From: Paracoccaceae bacterium
GTDB taxonomy: Bacteria; Pseudomonadota; Alphaproteobacteria; Rhodobacterales; Rhodobacteraceae
Direction: 5' to 3'
Length of the DNA: 64,000 nt
Assembly (NCBI GenBank): GCA_028874915.1
Contig: JAPPHA010000032.1
Span: 192,664-256,663 of the forward strand
Position 1 is the stretch's first letter; every line of letters starts with the position of its first letter. The translations under genes and the position numbers were made by a program. Below, piece after piece: positions 45,593 through 55,325 of the stretch. Below the pieces are notes generated by a model. That model saw only the letters and a list, made by a program, of their open reading frames with translations. It was not told where the DNA came from and did not search any database.

Positions 45593-46957
45593 ATGCCTGA
45601 GCCCCTACCCTCGGAAACCATCGCGTCGAGCACACGAATAATTCACACCGCGTTCGACTGGTACCGAGGTCGGCAGGTGCAGTTCTTGGGCTGTTTGGCC
45701 GGACTTGCGATCCTGTTGTACCTGGGCAGCGGAATCTACATCGTCAAGAAAGAGGAACAGGCTGTCCTTACCCGATTCGGCAAGGTCATCAATGCTGAGG
45801 TCCTGCCGGGAATTCATTACGCGATTCCACTGGTTGACAAGGCCCACATCCGGAAGGTCACGCGGATCATGCGCCACAACGTGGCAACCAAGGGTGATGA
45901 CGGCCAAGTCGAGTTCTCGATCCTGTCAGGAGACGCCAATCTCTTCGAGGCCGATGTCGCGCTTCAATACAAGATCGGTAATCTGCGCAACTACCTCTAC
46001 GAAACCACCGACCCGGAATTGGTGCTGACACTGACCGTACGTGAATTCCTGATCGATTCTATGGGCCAGAATTTTATCGACCTGATTTTCACGTCAAATC
46101 GCGACATAATACAGACCCAGCTTTTCGAAGATACGAAAACCTACCTTGCAAATCACGACATCGGGATCGAACTGCTGGCGCTCAACATCGTAGACTTGCG
46201 CCCGATTGAGGAAACCGTACCAGCATTTCGCGACGTCAGCGACGCAATTGCTGAGAGTATTCAGGCAGTCAGCGACGCTAATCGCCGGACTGAACGCCTC
46301 CTGGCCCGTAGCCGTGGCCAAGCGCAGGCCGTGGTCGTGAATGCGAGAGCCAAGGCCCGAGAAAGGAAGTTGCAGGCTGCCAGCAATGCCGAAGTCTTTG
46401 GAGATTTGCTGGCTGCCTACCGGGAACAGCCGTCGTCGGTAACCGTTACGCGTTATTGGCAACGCATGCGAAGCATCTTCCGGGACGCGACAGTTTCCGC
46501 AGTCAATTCGGGTGATGCCACGACGACAATTGATATCAACATGGTTGAGGGATTTGTCCCAGGCGTTGGACGCGTACCCACAGTGCCAACCGCCGCCGCT
46601 CCCGACCGTGCGACTCTGGCCGGATCAAGGCTGGCGCTCACTGAGGCCAGCGAACAAGGCAGCCATGGGTATGAACAGGTGAAGATCGATCGGGCCCTGG
46701 TCGACGGGCGGTTTCACGATACCCGTGCGGAACGGCATCACATGAATGCAGCCAGCCTCCGGTCCCTGATTTTTGACGATTTGTCGATCTTTGGCCACCG
46801 TCACGTCGTGAAGAGCAGCGTTGCTATTGCTGCCGAACAGCAGGAGCCACCGCTGGTTCAGAAAACCGTGGTTGTCGAAGAAGATGACGCAACAGGAACG
46901 GGTGTGGCGGCCAAAGAAACCGAAATTCCGGAAGGTGGGGATGGTCAAGGCGAGTAG
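45593..46957 (+). CDS. SPFH membrane protein, HflK-like, with long C-terminal tail
   Basis: A 454-aa protein. A TM helix at about 31-50 (LGCLAGLAILLYLGSGIYIV) is followed by an SPFH domain (KKEEQAVLTRFGKVINAEVLPGIHYAIPL in pieces; ANLFEADVALQYKI; TLTVREFLIDSMGQNFIDLI). A coiled coil comes next (ANRRTERLLARSRGQAQAVV). The 130-residue tail beyond the coiled coil has no domain I recognise and ends in an acidic stretch. It lies 11 nt after the HflC-like gene. With the fused SPFH domain it makes three different SPFH modules in one operon, enough for a hetero-oligomeric membrane scaffold. Confidence 0.9.
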   Translation: MPEPLPSETIASSTRIIHTAFDWYRGRQVQFLGCLAGLAILLYLGSGIYIVKKEEQAVLTRFGKVINAEVLPGIHYAIPLVDKAHIRKVTRIMRHNVATKGDDGQVEFSILSGDANLFEADVALQYKIGNLRNYLYETTDPELVLTLTVREFLIDSMGQNFIDLIFTSNRDIIQTQLFEDTKTYLANHDIGIELLALNIVDLRPIEETVPAFRDVSDAIAESIQAVSDANRRTERLLARSRGQAQAVVVNARAKARERKLQAASNAEVFGDLLAAYREQPSSVTVTRYWQRMRSIFRDATVSAVNSGDATTTIDINMVEGFVPGVGRVPTVPTAAAPDRATLAGSRLALTEASEQGSHGYEQVKIDRALVDGRFHDTRAERHHMNAASLRSLIFDDLSIFGHRHVVKSSVAIAAEQQEPPLVQKTVVVEEDDATGTGVAAKETEIPEGGDGQGE

Positions 46958-48134
46958 TCGATTCGGCGCCGTGATCGCATCTGCTATGCTCATCGCCCAG
47001 GTTGGCCCCGTAGCCGTCGCTTCGGCGGTGCCCGGCGTCGCGGGGGATTCAATCACTTTTGCCCAGATTGCCTGCTTTTCCGGATCCTGCCAGATTCCTG
47101 GGCTGCAGTATCGCGCCGGTATCCTGGCGGCGTTCCACGAACGCAATCGGCAGGGTGGCGTCCAAAGCAGGCAACTCAGGCTTGAAGTGTTGGATGACCG
47201 TTATGAACCGGACGTCGCTGCAGAACTTGCCAAGGCAGTAGAGTCAGAGAACGATGTATTCGCGATAATCGGCGGTTTAGGCACACCGACAGCGAAGCGT
47301 GTGGCGCCGGTCCTTCGCATGGCTAATAATATACCTTTTGTTGGAATCCTGTCAGGTGCCGACTTCTTGCGCGACGCAGTACGTTATCCAAATGTTGTGC
47401 ATTTGAGACCTTCCTATAGCGCAGAGGTTCATACGCTCGTCTACCATCTGTATGAGGAATACGGTGCCCGACGGTTCGGTATCCTTTACCAGGACGATTC
47501 ATTCGGACGATCCGTCCTGCGCGCTACTAAGGAAGCATTGGCTTCTCTCGGATTGCGACTGGTGGCGAAGGCGACTTACTCCCGTCATTCGCACGCAGTG
47601 CATGACAGCGTCTTTACTTTTGCCGCCGCAAACACGGACGCCGTTTTGTTGGCAGCCGCAACTCGAGCGGCCGCGGACTCAATTGTGACTGCCCGGTCAC
47701 TTGGTTACAAATTTGTGTTTGCCGTATTGTCTGTCGTCGGTGTTGATCGCCTGCTCGGATTTGTAGAAGACCAGATTGATCCGACGATAGCATCAAGAAT
47801 CGTCATGGATGTCGATGATGACAGTTTCGAGTTGGTGAGAAGATTCCACTCGGCGTTTTCCGCCTACCAAAAGGCCACACCGGGAGAGGAAGAGCGTGCT
47901 TTGGATTCCATAGCGCTCGAGGGCTACATACTGGGACGCTTCGTCGTCGATGTTCTGGAACGAATTCCGGACGAACTCACCCGCGAGCAGTTCCTGGCGA
48001 CTGCACTTTCGCCGGAACCGGTCAGGATCGACGAATATAAGATTTCCTTCGAAGTCGGCAGCAATTCCGGGTCGAGTTTTATAAGGTTGGACACGCTGAC
48101 AAATGAAGACTCCGGGAGGGAGTTCTCCGAGTGA
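46941..48134 (+). CDS. periplasmic ligand-binding protein, Leu/Ile/Val-type (Peripla_BP_6)
   Basis: A 397-aa exported protein. A signal peptide ends near VAVASAVPG, and GDSITFAQIACFSGSCQIPGLQYRAGILAAF (in pieces) opens the type I binding fold. RLEVLDDRYEPDVAAE, IIGGLGTPTAKRVAPVL, VGILSGADFL, VHLRPSYSAEVHTLVYHLYEEYGARRFGILYQDDSFG and RSLGYKFVFAVLSVVG follow the family order. No LIV permease or ATPase genes are near, so it probably acts as a sensor or accessory receptor rather than in transport. ATG 46941 lies within the previous gene (17-nt overlap), and GGAAGGTGGGG just upstream is the likely ribosome site. Confidence 0.88.
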   Translation: MVKASSRFGAVIASAMLIAQVGPVAVASAVPGVAGDSITFAQIACFSGSCQIPGLQYRAGILAAFHERNRQGGVQSRQLRLEVLDDRYEPDVAAELAKAVESENDVFAIIGGLGTPTAKRVAPVLRMANNIPFVGILSGADFLRDAVRYPNVVHLRPSYSAEVHTLVYHLYEEYGARRFGILYQDDSFGRSVLRATKEALASLGLRLVAKATYSRHSHAVHDSVFTFAAANTDAVLLAAATRAAADSIVTARSLGYKFVFAVLSVVGVDRLLGFVEDQIDPTIASRIVMDVDDDSFELVRRFHSAFSAYQKATPGEEERALDSIALEGYILGRFVVDVLERIPDELTREQFLATALSPEPVRIDEYKISFEVGSNSGSSFIRLDTLTNEDSGREFSE

Positions 48135-48619
48135 AAAAGATTGACGAATTCCAGCGCGAAGAAACCGGTGAAGAGTGGTTACGCGAAGGCTACAAGGTCG
48201 TGTCCATGCGGCGAAACATTATGTTTCGTATGCTTCAGGAATCGACTCGGTTCCTGTTGTTTGGGAATGCCGGTGGCACCGGACTCATAATCGGTATCAT
48301 TAGTGCTGCCGGTGGTCAGGACTCTGCAGTATTTCACTGGTTCGCCCTGGCGACGGTCCTGGTGTTTGGGCTGGGTACACTGACGTCGGCTTTGACCATG
48401 TTCCTGGTGACGCTTGTTTCAGTTCGGGAAGCCCATGGCAGTGAATCCGCTCTTAAGAGATTTGCTGACGGGGTTGGTGACAGATCCGAAGTCATGTTCA
48501 ACATCGAGGACCAGACTTGGCGCCTTGCCGATTGGGCGACATTGACTGGCATTGCCAGTGCTGCTGCCTTCATCCTAGGTGGTTTATCGGGAATCGGCCT
48601 GCTGATTGCCTTCTTCTAG
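48131..48619 (+). CDS. small multi-TM membrane protein, last gene of the permease-SPFH operon
   Basis: A 162-aa protein starting with GTG at 48131, overlapping the preceding stop by 4 nt. A charged N-terminal 35 residues (EFQREETGEEWLREGYK) are followed by three or four hydrophobic helices: FLLFGNAGGTGLIIGIISAAG, FALATVLVFGLGTLTSALTMFLVTLV (split) and, after a charged loop with SALKRFADGVGDRSEVMF, LTGIASAAAFILGGLSGIGLLIAF. I recognise no family. Position and coupling make it a subunit or assembly partner of the SPFH/permease complex. Confidence 0.75.
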   Translation: MKKIDEFQREETGEEWLREGYKVVSMRRNIMFRMLQESTRFLLFGNAGGTGLIIGIISAAGGQDSAVFHWFALATVLVFGLGTLTSALTMFLVTLVSVREAHGSESALKRFADGVGDRSEVMFNIEDQTWRLADWATLTGIASAAAFILGGLSGIGLLIAFF

Positions 48620-48962
48620 GAACATCCGCTCGGGTTGGAGACCGTAGTACTCGTTTTGGACGATTGAACCGGGTTAGGGTAACCAAGAGCGCCAGTGTAT
48701 ATGGCCGCCAACGGGCGTAGGGGGCGGGGTACGCCGTCAAGTCGCCTGCCCACCAGCGCCACCTTCGGCTTCGCACCCCGGTTTCCCCAATAATCGCCCC
48801 CCGGACAACAGGACGCTCCAGCGATTCGCAGTTCTACGGCTGACCTGGGCGGGAAGGAACGCCTCCGGCAACAAGTCAACATCGCAGACATCATCGGCCA
48901 GTGCAGCGAACATGCCGAGTCGATCGCCTCTGTGACCGCACGCCGGACGGCAACGTCCGCGA
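48620..48962. other. gap between convergent operon end and znuA
   Basis: About 340 nt between two convergent units. Short open frames only. No clear terminator hairpin with a T-tract was found. Confidence 0.45.
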
Positions 48963-50009
48963 TCAGGTATCGCCTAGGCATCCCGAGAACGCTTCAGCCA
49001 TGTCCTCCATGATAGTGAACCAAGCGTCAGGCCCCGGTTCGACATCAACGCCAAGCGGATCAAGGGTTGCCGTCTTTACTCCGGTTCCTTCTACGATCGT
49101 CTCCACCAAGTCAGGTTTGAATTGTGGTTCAACAAAAACGCATCGAACCTCGTATTCGAGCAATGCAGACCTGAGTTCCGCAAGCCGCTTGGCACTGGGT
49201 GCCCGGGACGGATCCACAGCAACCGAGCCCGTGGGCTCGAGACCAAACGTGCGTTCAAAGTACTGATAAGCATCGTGAAACACGATATAACCCCTCTCCC
49301 TGACCGGTTCCAACTGCTTCGCAAGGGAGTCCTTTTGGACATCTATACGCAACAGCAACTTGTCGGCATTTGCGTGATAGGCTGTGGCCCGATCTGGATC
49401 CTGCCCAGCAAGTATCTCTACAAAGGTCTGGACAATCCGGCGCGCATTGTTCGGGTCGAGCCAGATGTGCATGTCGAATTCGTCGTGTTCGTGACCATGG
49501 TCGGCATGCTCGTCAACATGGAATCCTTCACGCTCGTCTTCGGCATGTTCTTCTTCTTCGCCATGTTCGTCTTCTTCTTCGCCATGTTCGTCTTCTTCCT
49601 TGCCGACATCATGGTCATCCTGTTCTTCGTCGGCATGGTCTTCATCGACAAACAGCCCTCCCAGGCGGGTAGGCAAAAGCCTGATTCCGGGAACTTCATG
49701 CAGGGTAATAACAGTCGCGTCCGCACCCAGGTTTTGAATTGGACGTGTTAGGAATGTCTCCATGTTTTCGCCAATCCAGACGATCAATTCTGCCTGTTCG
49801 AGCCTTTGCGCTTCAGATGGACGAAACTGGTATGTGTGCGGCGATGCAGCCCCTTGCAACATCAACCATGGCTCGCCAACGTCGGCCATGATTCCCGCGA
49901 TCAGCGAATGGATCGGCTTGATGCTAACGGCGGTTTCGGGAACCTGGGCCTCAGCTGAAAATGCGGTTGCGCCAATGCAGCACGCAGCAATTAGTCGAAA
50001 TCGGGTCAT
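48963..50009 (-). CDS. znuA: zinc ABC transporter substrate-binding protein ZnuA
   Basis: A 348-aa periplasmic metal receptor of the cluster A-I family. The signal peptide ends at SAEAQ. Zinc-ligand regions are SIKPIHSLIAGIMADVG (His), GAASPHTYQFRPSEAQ (His), EFDMHIWLDPNNA (His) and the C-terminal VKTATLDPLGVD (Asp). A loop at about residues 140-198 is extremely acidic and His-rich (DEDHADEEQDDHD, EEDEHGEE repeats, HADHGHEHDEFD), as in zinc-specific ZnuA proteins. ATG 50009 has AAGGAAG upstream. It delivers Zn2+ to ZnuB/ZnuC, encoded on the opposite strand 1.4 kb away. Confidence 0.95.
   Translation of the reverse strand: MTRFRLIAACCIGATAFSAEAQVPETAVSIKPIHSLIAGIMADVGEPWLMLQGAASPHTYQFRPSEAQRLEQAELIVWIGENMETFLTRPIQNLGADATVITLHEVPGIRLLPTRLGGLFVDEDHADEEQDDHDVGKEEDEHGEEEDEHGEEEEHAEDEREGFHVDEHADHGHEHDEFDMHIWLDPNNARRIVQTFVEILAGQDPDRATAYHANADKLLLRIDVQKDSLAKQLEPVRERGYIVFHDAYQYFERTFGLEPTGSVAVDPSRAPSAKRLAELRSALLEYEVRCVFVEPQFKPDLVETIVEGTGVKTATLDPLGVDVEPGPDAWFTIMEDMAEAFSGCLGDT
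49543..49602. repeat. 21-bp tandem repeat within the znuA His/acid loop
   Basis: CCATGTTCGTCTTCTTCTTCG at 49561-49581 is repeated at 49582-49602 with one or two differences at its end, and a partial unit precedes it. It encodes the repeated EEDEHGE segment and probably varies in length by slippage. Confidence 0.7.
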
Positions 50010-51413
50010 GTTGCTTCCTTCCGTCTTGTGGTCACTGCTGAATGACCGATCCGATCGGACATACAGCACATGGATTTGTCGTTAGCGCGATCAGGGACGG
50101 CATTCCTGGTCGCTGGCCTGTAGACTGGTTGTTTGTTGATGTTACAATTGACAGTGCAAAATGCAACACAGGGATCACGCGAGGAGGACCATTCAGTCCA
50201 AAGCTGGCCTTCTTTGGATTTTCGCTAACTTGGCGATCCGGTTGAGCGCACTAGCATTTTCGATCATCTCCAGAAGGAAGTTGTCCTTCCGTCCTGCGTG
50301 ATTCAGCTTGTCGCACATTGGAGTTTTCCCAAGCTGATGTGGCTCGTGCCTTGGTGAGTGCGCTGCACTGAATCCTCGCCAAGGATTCCGGTCCCTTGCT
50401 TTTGTGCGATTGCATTGACAGTCTATGGTCAAAGTCACGTCAAGCCTTGCAGCCGGAGTTCTTGATCCACAGATGCGACCGCATTCGGCGCTCGTCAACA
50501 ACCCGGCACCGTGAATTCGTCCAAGCGGAAATACCGGGATCGGTCGTCGTCATTCCCCTGGTATCCTGTTGCGCCTTCACCGCATCGATTGCCGACCGAC
50601 CGAGCCACCCCGTCTACTGTTTAGCCAGTCAAAGACATTGCCGACTTTAACCCGGCGGCCACGCGAGACGCGATTTTTTGCAGTCGAGCGCTAAGAGTTC
50701 ATGGCATCGGCGGTCACCGTCATTCCCCCGAATTCAAAACGATCGACAAGCGTCGCGATTTCATTCGACTTTTCCAAAACCCCGGCCTAACCGAGCGCCA
50801 GTCCCGCTTCGGCTCTCCAATGGCTTGACCACGACGAATCGGAGATCGGCTTGCTGGCTTTGCGGAATGACCGCCGCAGGGCTTTGCCGGCAACCGAAAC
50901 CCCATCCCTATCAAGCCGCTCGCCCCTGCCAGAGATAAAGTGCATCGGCGCACAGTACGGTCCACGTCAGATCCGTGATGTCGAACAGACCCGAAATGAC
51001 ACCATGGTTGAAGATGCCGTGTTCACGCTCGAGTAACTGCCGCAGGAAGCCCCTTTCTCTGCCCGAACACTGCCGTATCAGTGCTCTCTCGCCGTCACAA
51101 ATCGTCGCATCACAGGCACTTCATTGCGGCCTGCTCTACCGGTCCTGCGGCCTTCAACGCCCTCGACAACTGACAAGACGTCTGGCACGATCAGCCCCAT
51201 ATCTTTGTCCTGAATGACAATCTCATCATTCCGCAAAAAGTCGACGCATGTTTTTCAAGCGATAGCATTGCGTGCTCTCCCATGCTATTTGGACTCCAAA
51301 GCAAGTAGATGGTTGGTGCAATGAATCGTCCGTTACCTGCAATCTGTCGATCGACCTCCAGGCCGAAGAGCGGTTCGTGAAGAGTAGGCCCGCGATTGTC
51401 GGCTGGTAAATCC
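50010..51413. other. 1.4-kb divergent intergenic region between znuA and znuCB
   Basis: Unusually long for a znu locus. It should contain the divergent znuA and znuC promoters and Zur operator(s). I could not place a convincing Zur box; the AT-rich patch around 50130-50165 is the likeliest promoter area for znuA. No zur gene or other supportable ORF is present. A 41-codon minus frame ending at 50193 (beginning MCDKLNHAGRKD) is protein-like but too short to call. Confidence 0.45.
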
Positions 51414-52208
51414 ATGGATGCCAACGGGTCCGCAGGTGCGTCGAGGCACCGGCCACTGGTTTCAGTTCACGGCGTATGCGTTAGGTTTGGACGCCGGAAC
51501 GTGCTGGATCAAGTCCATTTGGCCGTCCATCCTGGTGAGATCGTTACCCTGGTGGGTCTGAACGGTGCCGGAAAGTCGACGTTGGTTCGTGTCATCCTTG
51601 GCATTATCAAACCATTTTCTGGCACGGTTCGCCGAGCTCCTGATTTGCAGATCGGATACTCGCCTCAACATGTTCCCCGTGATCCGATCATGCCGATGAC
51701 AGTCCGGCGATTCTTGACGCTTGGCGCCGCCGCATCTCACGAACGACTTGACGCCGTGTTGCAGGAGGTTCGCGCCAACAAGATACTGAACTTTCCTTTG
51801 TCCGAGATTTCAGGAGGTGAAATGCAACGGGTCTTGCTGGCCCGGGCATTGTTGCGTCGACCAGACCTGTTGGTGTTGGACGAACCCCTTGCCGGCGTGG
51901 ACATAACCAGCCAGAACGAACTCTATCGGTTGATTGCCGATATCCGGGACCGACATGGTTGCGGTGTTCTCCTGGTCTCACATGATTTGCACCTTGTCAT
52001 GGCAGCAACAGACTCGGTCGTGTGCCTGAATCGGCACGTGTGTTGCAGTGGCAAACCGCGGGACGTGCTGCGAAACCCCGAGTTTGCATCGCTTTTTGGT
52101 CACGACCTGTCCGAGTCGCTCGCGATATACCAGCACGCCCACGACCATCGGCACGATGCGCTTGGTGAACCCGATGCCCTCACGCCTCGCGCAAACGACA
52201 GCCATTGA
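51414..52208 (+). CDS. znuC: zinc ABC transporter ATPase ZnuC
   Basis: A 264-aa cytoplasmic ABC ATPase. Walker A GLNGAGKST (residues about 47-55), Q-loop region GYSPQHVPRD, signature SGGEMQRVLLARALL, Walker B LLVLDEPLAGVD and H-loop LLVSHDLHLV are all intact. The C-terminal tail is His/Asp-rich (YQHAHDHRHDALGEPD), typical of zinc systems. The ATG at 51414 is preferred over TTG at 51396. Its stop overlaps the start of znuB by 4 nt. Confidence 0.95.
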   Translation: MDANGSAGASRHRPLVSVHGVCVRFGRRNVLDQVHLAVHPGEIVTLVGLNGAGKSTLVRVILGIIKPFSGTVRRAPDLQIGYSPQHVPRDPIMPMTVRRFLTLGAAASHERLDAVLQEVRANKILNFPLSEISGGEMQRVLLARALLRRPDLLVLDEPLAGVDITSQNELYRLIADIRDRHGCGVLLVSHDLHLVMAATDSVVCLNRHVCCSGKPRDVLRNPEFASLFGHDLSESLAIYQHAHDHRHDALGEPDALTPRANDSH

Positions 52209-53029
52209 AGGCGGCACCGGAACCCGTGTTTGAGGACTTCTTTCTGCGTGCCTTGCTCGGCGGAATTGGTGCATCGATCGCAGCCGGTCCTGTCGGATGT
52301 TTCGTGGTGTGGCGGCGCATGGCATATTTTGGAACGGCGCTTGCACACACCGTGTTGTTGGGAATTGCGCTTGGGTTCCTGCTTTCGGTCGAACCTATTT
52401 TTTCGGTTTTTGCTGTCTGTGCTATCGTAGCGGGATGCCTGGTTTTGCTGGAACGCCAGCAGTATCTGTCCGTGGACGCACTTCTCGGTGTCATGGCACA
52501 TGCCATCTTTGCTGCTGGGATGATCGTGGTTGCGTTCATGGAACGCGTTCGGGTCGACTTGATAGGATATCTATTTGGCGACATTCTCGCAATTGGGACC
52601 GTTGACCTTTGGCTGATTTTCGGCACCGCAACCGTGGTTACTGCGGTTCTCTGGATGCAGTGGCGAAATTTGCTGGCGCTGACCATCAACCAGGATCTCG
52701 CTGCCGTTGAAGGGGTGCCGGTTGAACGCGTTCGACTGTTGATGTTGTTCATTTTGGCGGCAGTTATCGCAGTCGGGATGAAAATTGTCGGCATGCTGTT
52801 GGTCGTGGCCTTGGTCATTATTCCGGCGGCAACAGCACGGCGTTTCGTGGCAACGCCTGAGCAGATGGCAGTCCTGTCGACGCTGTTGGGAATAATTTCG
52901 GTTTTGGCTGGCTTGTTCGCATCATTGCGGTGGGACATACCCGCAGGACCGGCGATTGTCATGGCTGCAAGCATTTGCTTTGCCATCAGTTTGGCGGTTC
53001 CGGTTCGAAGTAGCGGCAACTCCGGTTAG
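52205..53029 (+). CDS. znuB: zinc ABC transporter permease ZnuB
   Basis: A 274-aa ABC-3 family permease with about eight TM helices. Landmarks are FLRALLGGIGASIAAGPVGCFVVWRRMAYFGTALAHT (in pieces), SVDALLGVMAHAIFAAGM, YLFGDILAIG and GMKIVGMLLVVALVIIPAATARRF near the C-terminus. It starts at TTG 52205 overlapping the znuC stop (TTGA); a GTG at 52226 is an alternative. It completes the high-affinity zinc importer with znuA and znuC. Confidence 0.93.
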   Translation: MKAAPEPVFEDFFLRALLGGIGASIAAGPVGCFVVWRRMAYFGTALAHTVLLGIALGFLLSVEPIFSVFAVCAIVAGCLVLLERQQYLSVDALLGVMAHAIFAAGMIVVAFMERVRVDLIGYLFGDILAIGTVDLWLIFGTATVVTAVLWMQWRNLLALTINQDLAAVEGVPVERVRLLMLFILAAVIAVGMKIVGMLLVVALVIIPAATARRFVATPEQMAVLSTLLGIISVLAGLFASLRWDIPAGPAIVMAASICFAISLAVPVRSSGNSG

Positions 53030-54051
53030 TCCGAGCATCACAATGAGGGGATTGCATTCCCGCACATGGAGTATGCCCCATATGATTTGTGACGTCCGAA
53101 TTCTGATCATGAACCAGTTCCGATCAACCCCTGGTCTTTGATCTGGACTTTCCCGCTCCCGGGAAGGACCGTCCGCCGCACACCTTCCTGATGCGTGTGG
53201 ACTCTGCTCTGCCTGTCAGTCCGAACACGCTGTTGCGCTTCTCGTTGCCGGACACCACTCCAAACTCAAGGACCAGGAAGTCATCACGCTGGCAGACGGT
53301 GCAATCCCGATCCCAACTTCCTTCAAACAGTGAGAATACGTCCCTTTCCCGTTACAAGCCCGTCCGTGAAACGGCCTGCAAGCCGCCGATCGGGAATTGG
53401 CGTGCGATTCACTCCGTTCCACGATCCGAAAATCTCGTTCATGGGGCCGCGGCCTGTTTCTGCATTCAAAGGTTCCACTGATGCATTTCCGGCGCGGCCT
53501 GTCTCGGAAGGTGATCAACTCGACTTGTCGTCGATCGTCCTATCTTGGTTCGGAATCCGGGCGACGATCCCTGCCTTCCAATTGTTTCTCTCCAGTGGCT
53601 CGGCTGCGGCACCGGAAACCGGGCGGACACGGCAGGTCGTTCCGAATGCGCAAGTGCACCTTTGTTCTGGCGTTCAGCCAGGACATGGGCCCCCGGGGGA
53701 CTTGAAAGATTTCGCCGCACGGTTGCCCGGCGGCGCGTAGAGAATGGGCAATCATTCGCATCGTCCAGATCTTCGACACGCTGGCGGCTGATTTGTCCGG
53801 CCGGCATATCGAAATCATGATCTCAACTGACCGCGTGACGCCCTCCCTTGTCCTCCCCACGATCTGCATTTGGACGGCCTGGTCGTACCTTGGTAAATAT
53901 GGAAACGCGGCAGGCGGACGATAGCGTTCCGGCGTGCGCACGACGCCGGCTCATCATCCCGGGATACACATCGTAGAGGTCACATTGAACCTTGGCGAAA
54001 GTGATACTGCGGTTTCCTCTGCGGCCACGCAACCGCTGGGAACGGCGGCGT
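53030..54051. other. long gap with no convincing gene
   Basis: About 1 kb after znuB. Many short overlapping frames occur, with none protein-like, and no repeat or RNA gene was recognised. Confidence 0.5.
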
Positions 54052-55011
54052 TCATATCGCGATCCCGTTATTCGCGAGAAAGCTATCGAACAGAGCGAAA
54101 CACTGTCGCGGTTCCTCAAGCTGCAGCAGGTGGCTGGTGCCGGGCACACAGGCATAATCGACATCGAATGTTTCGCAGAACAGTCTGCAGCATAGCGCGG
54201 TCGCCGACGCGTCCTCGGCATCCGGGTCGGCACCGACGATCAGGAACGGGCGCGAGGGCAGGCCGGGCTGCCGCCAGATCGGCAGCATCCCGACTTCGGT
54301 GTACAGACCGGCTTCGACCGGACCAGGGCAACAGAGCACCCAGTCTCCGCACGTTGGATCGTAGCGGAGCACCGAACGTGCGTTGAGTTCCGCAACGCCA
54401 TTCTTCAAACGCCGGAACCGGTGCAGGAAACGATAAACATCAACCAGATCGTCGGGGTCCGGGAACCGGTTCTGCCGGATCAGCGCGGCGTCGCGAAGTG
54501 CTGCACCATCGGTCATTATCGAAGAGCGCAAAGGGTTGCCCGCGGGCGGGACCAAAGGCGGGTCGAACAGGATCAGAGCGTCCCAGTGCCAGACACCGTC
54601 GACAACTGCCAGATGGGCCGCGATTGCCGACATCGAATGGAAGACGCCGACCGTGGTTTTCCGGCCCCATTCATCCGCGATCGCGCCGTGCACCGTCACG
54701 TTGTCTTGCGCAAAGCGGGTATAGTTGTGGGGCTCGGCCGCATGGAACGGGTTTCGCCCGCAGTTCCGGAAGTCGAACAGGGCGAGGTCGAACCGCTCCA
54801 GCATGAACTGCCAAAACGGGAAATAGGTATCGCTCGCAAAACCGTTGCCGTGGCTCAAGACAACCCGCAGTCCGGCCGGATTTCCGTGGCGCACGACGCG
54901 TATGGGCGCGCCATCGTCCATCGTGAGATCGAGGATTGCCGTGGGCTCAGGCAGGACAAGTCCGGCCGCATTGCGCCGGGTTTCGTCGTCTTCGTTCGGC
55001 AAACTGGTCAT
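54052..55011 (-). CDS. alpha/beta hydrolase
   Basis: A 319-aa hydrolase. The oxyanion-region strand reads RVVLSHGNGFASDTYFPFW, then LALFDFRNCGRN. The nucleophile elbow is VGVFHSMSA (Ser in HSMS), the acid region is FLIVGADPDAEDA, and the catalytic His is in CVPGTSHLLQLEEP. The order and spacing are those of the alpha/beta-hydrolase fold with a cap in the middle. Substrate unknown. No signal peptide; start at ATG 55011. It is the last of three separated minus-strand genes (dienelactone-hydrolase-like, cupin, this one). Confidence 0.9.
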   Translation of the reverse strand: MTSLPNEDDETRRNAAGLVLPEPTAILDLTMDDGAPIRVVRHGNPAGLRVVLSHGNGFASDTYFPFWQFMLERFDLALFDFRNCGRNPFHAAEPHNYTRFAQDNVTVHGAIADEWGRKTTVGVFHSMSAIAAHLAVVDGVWHWDALILFDPPLVPPAGNPLRSSIMTDGAALRDAALIRQNRFPDPDDLVDVYRFLHRFRRLKNGVAELNARSVLRYDPTCGDWVLCCPGPVEAGLYTEVGMLPIWRQPGLPSRPFLIVGADPDAEDASATALCCRLFCETFDVDYACVPGTSHLLQLEEPRQCFALFDSFLANNGIAI

Positions 55012-55325
55012 GTGTCAGCCTCCTCCCATGTGGGGGCGGCAGCGATACACTCTTGGATCGTCAGCGAACACCCCTAATTCAACGCGGTCCCCGGCGCATG
55101 TGCGCGCAGAATTCGGTACGTGGAATTCGGCTCGGAATCGTCTGCGGTTGTTCGGTCGTGACCCCGATTCACGCCCGTGAAGATTGGAGTTCAGACTGTT
55201 TCGGGCTGAAGACAGCCGACGCCAGGACGAACGTCTTCGATGTCACACGCGAACATTTCATTCGTTGAGAACGCAGTCCGACCGGCCTGATCGTCAGGTC
55301 GTCGAAATCCGAGACCCGTCGGTTG
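55012..55325. other. gap between cupin and alpha/beta hydrolase genes
   Basis: About 310 nt on the minus-strand path. Nothing supportable. Confidence 0.4.
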
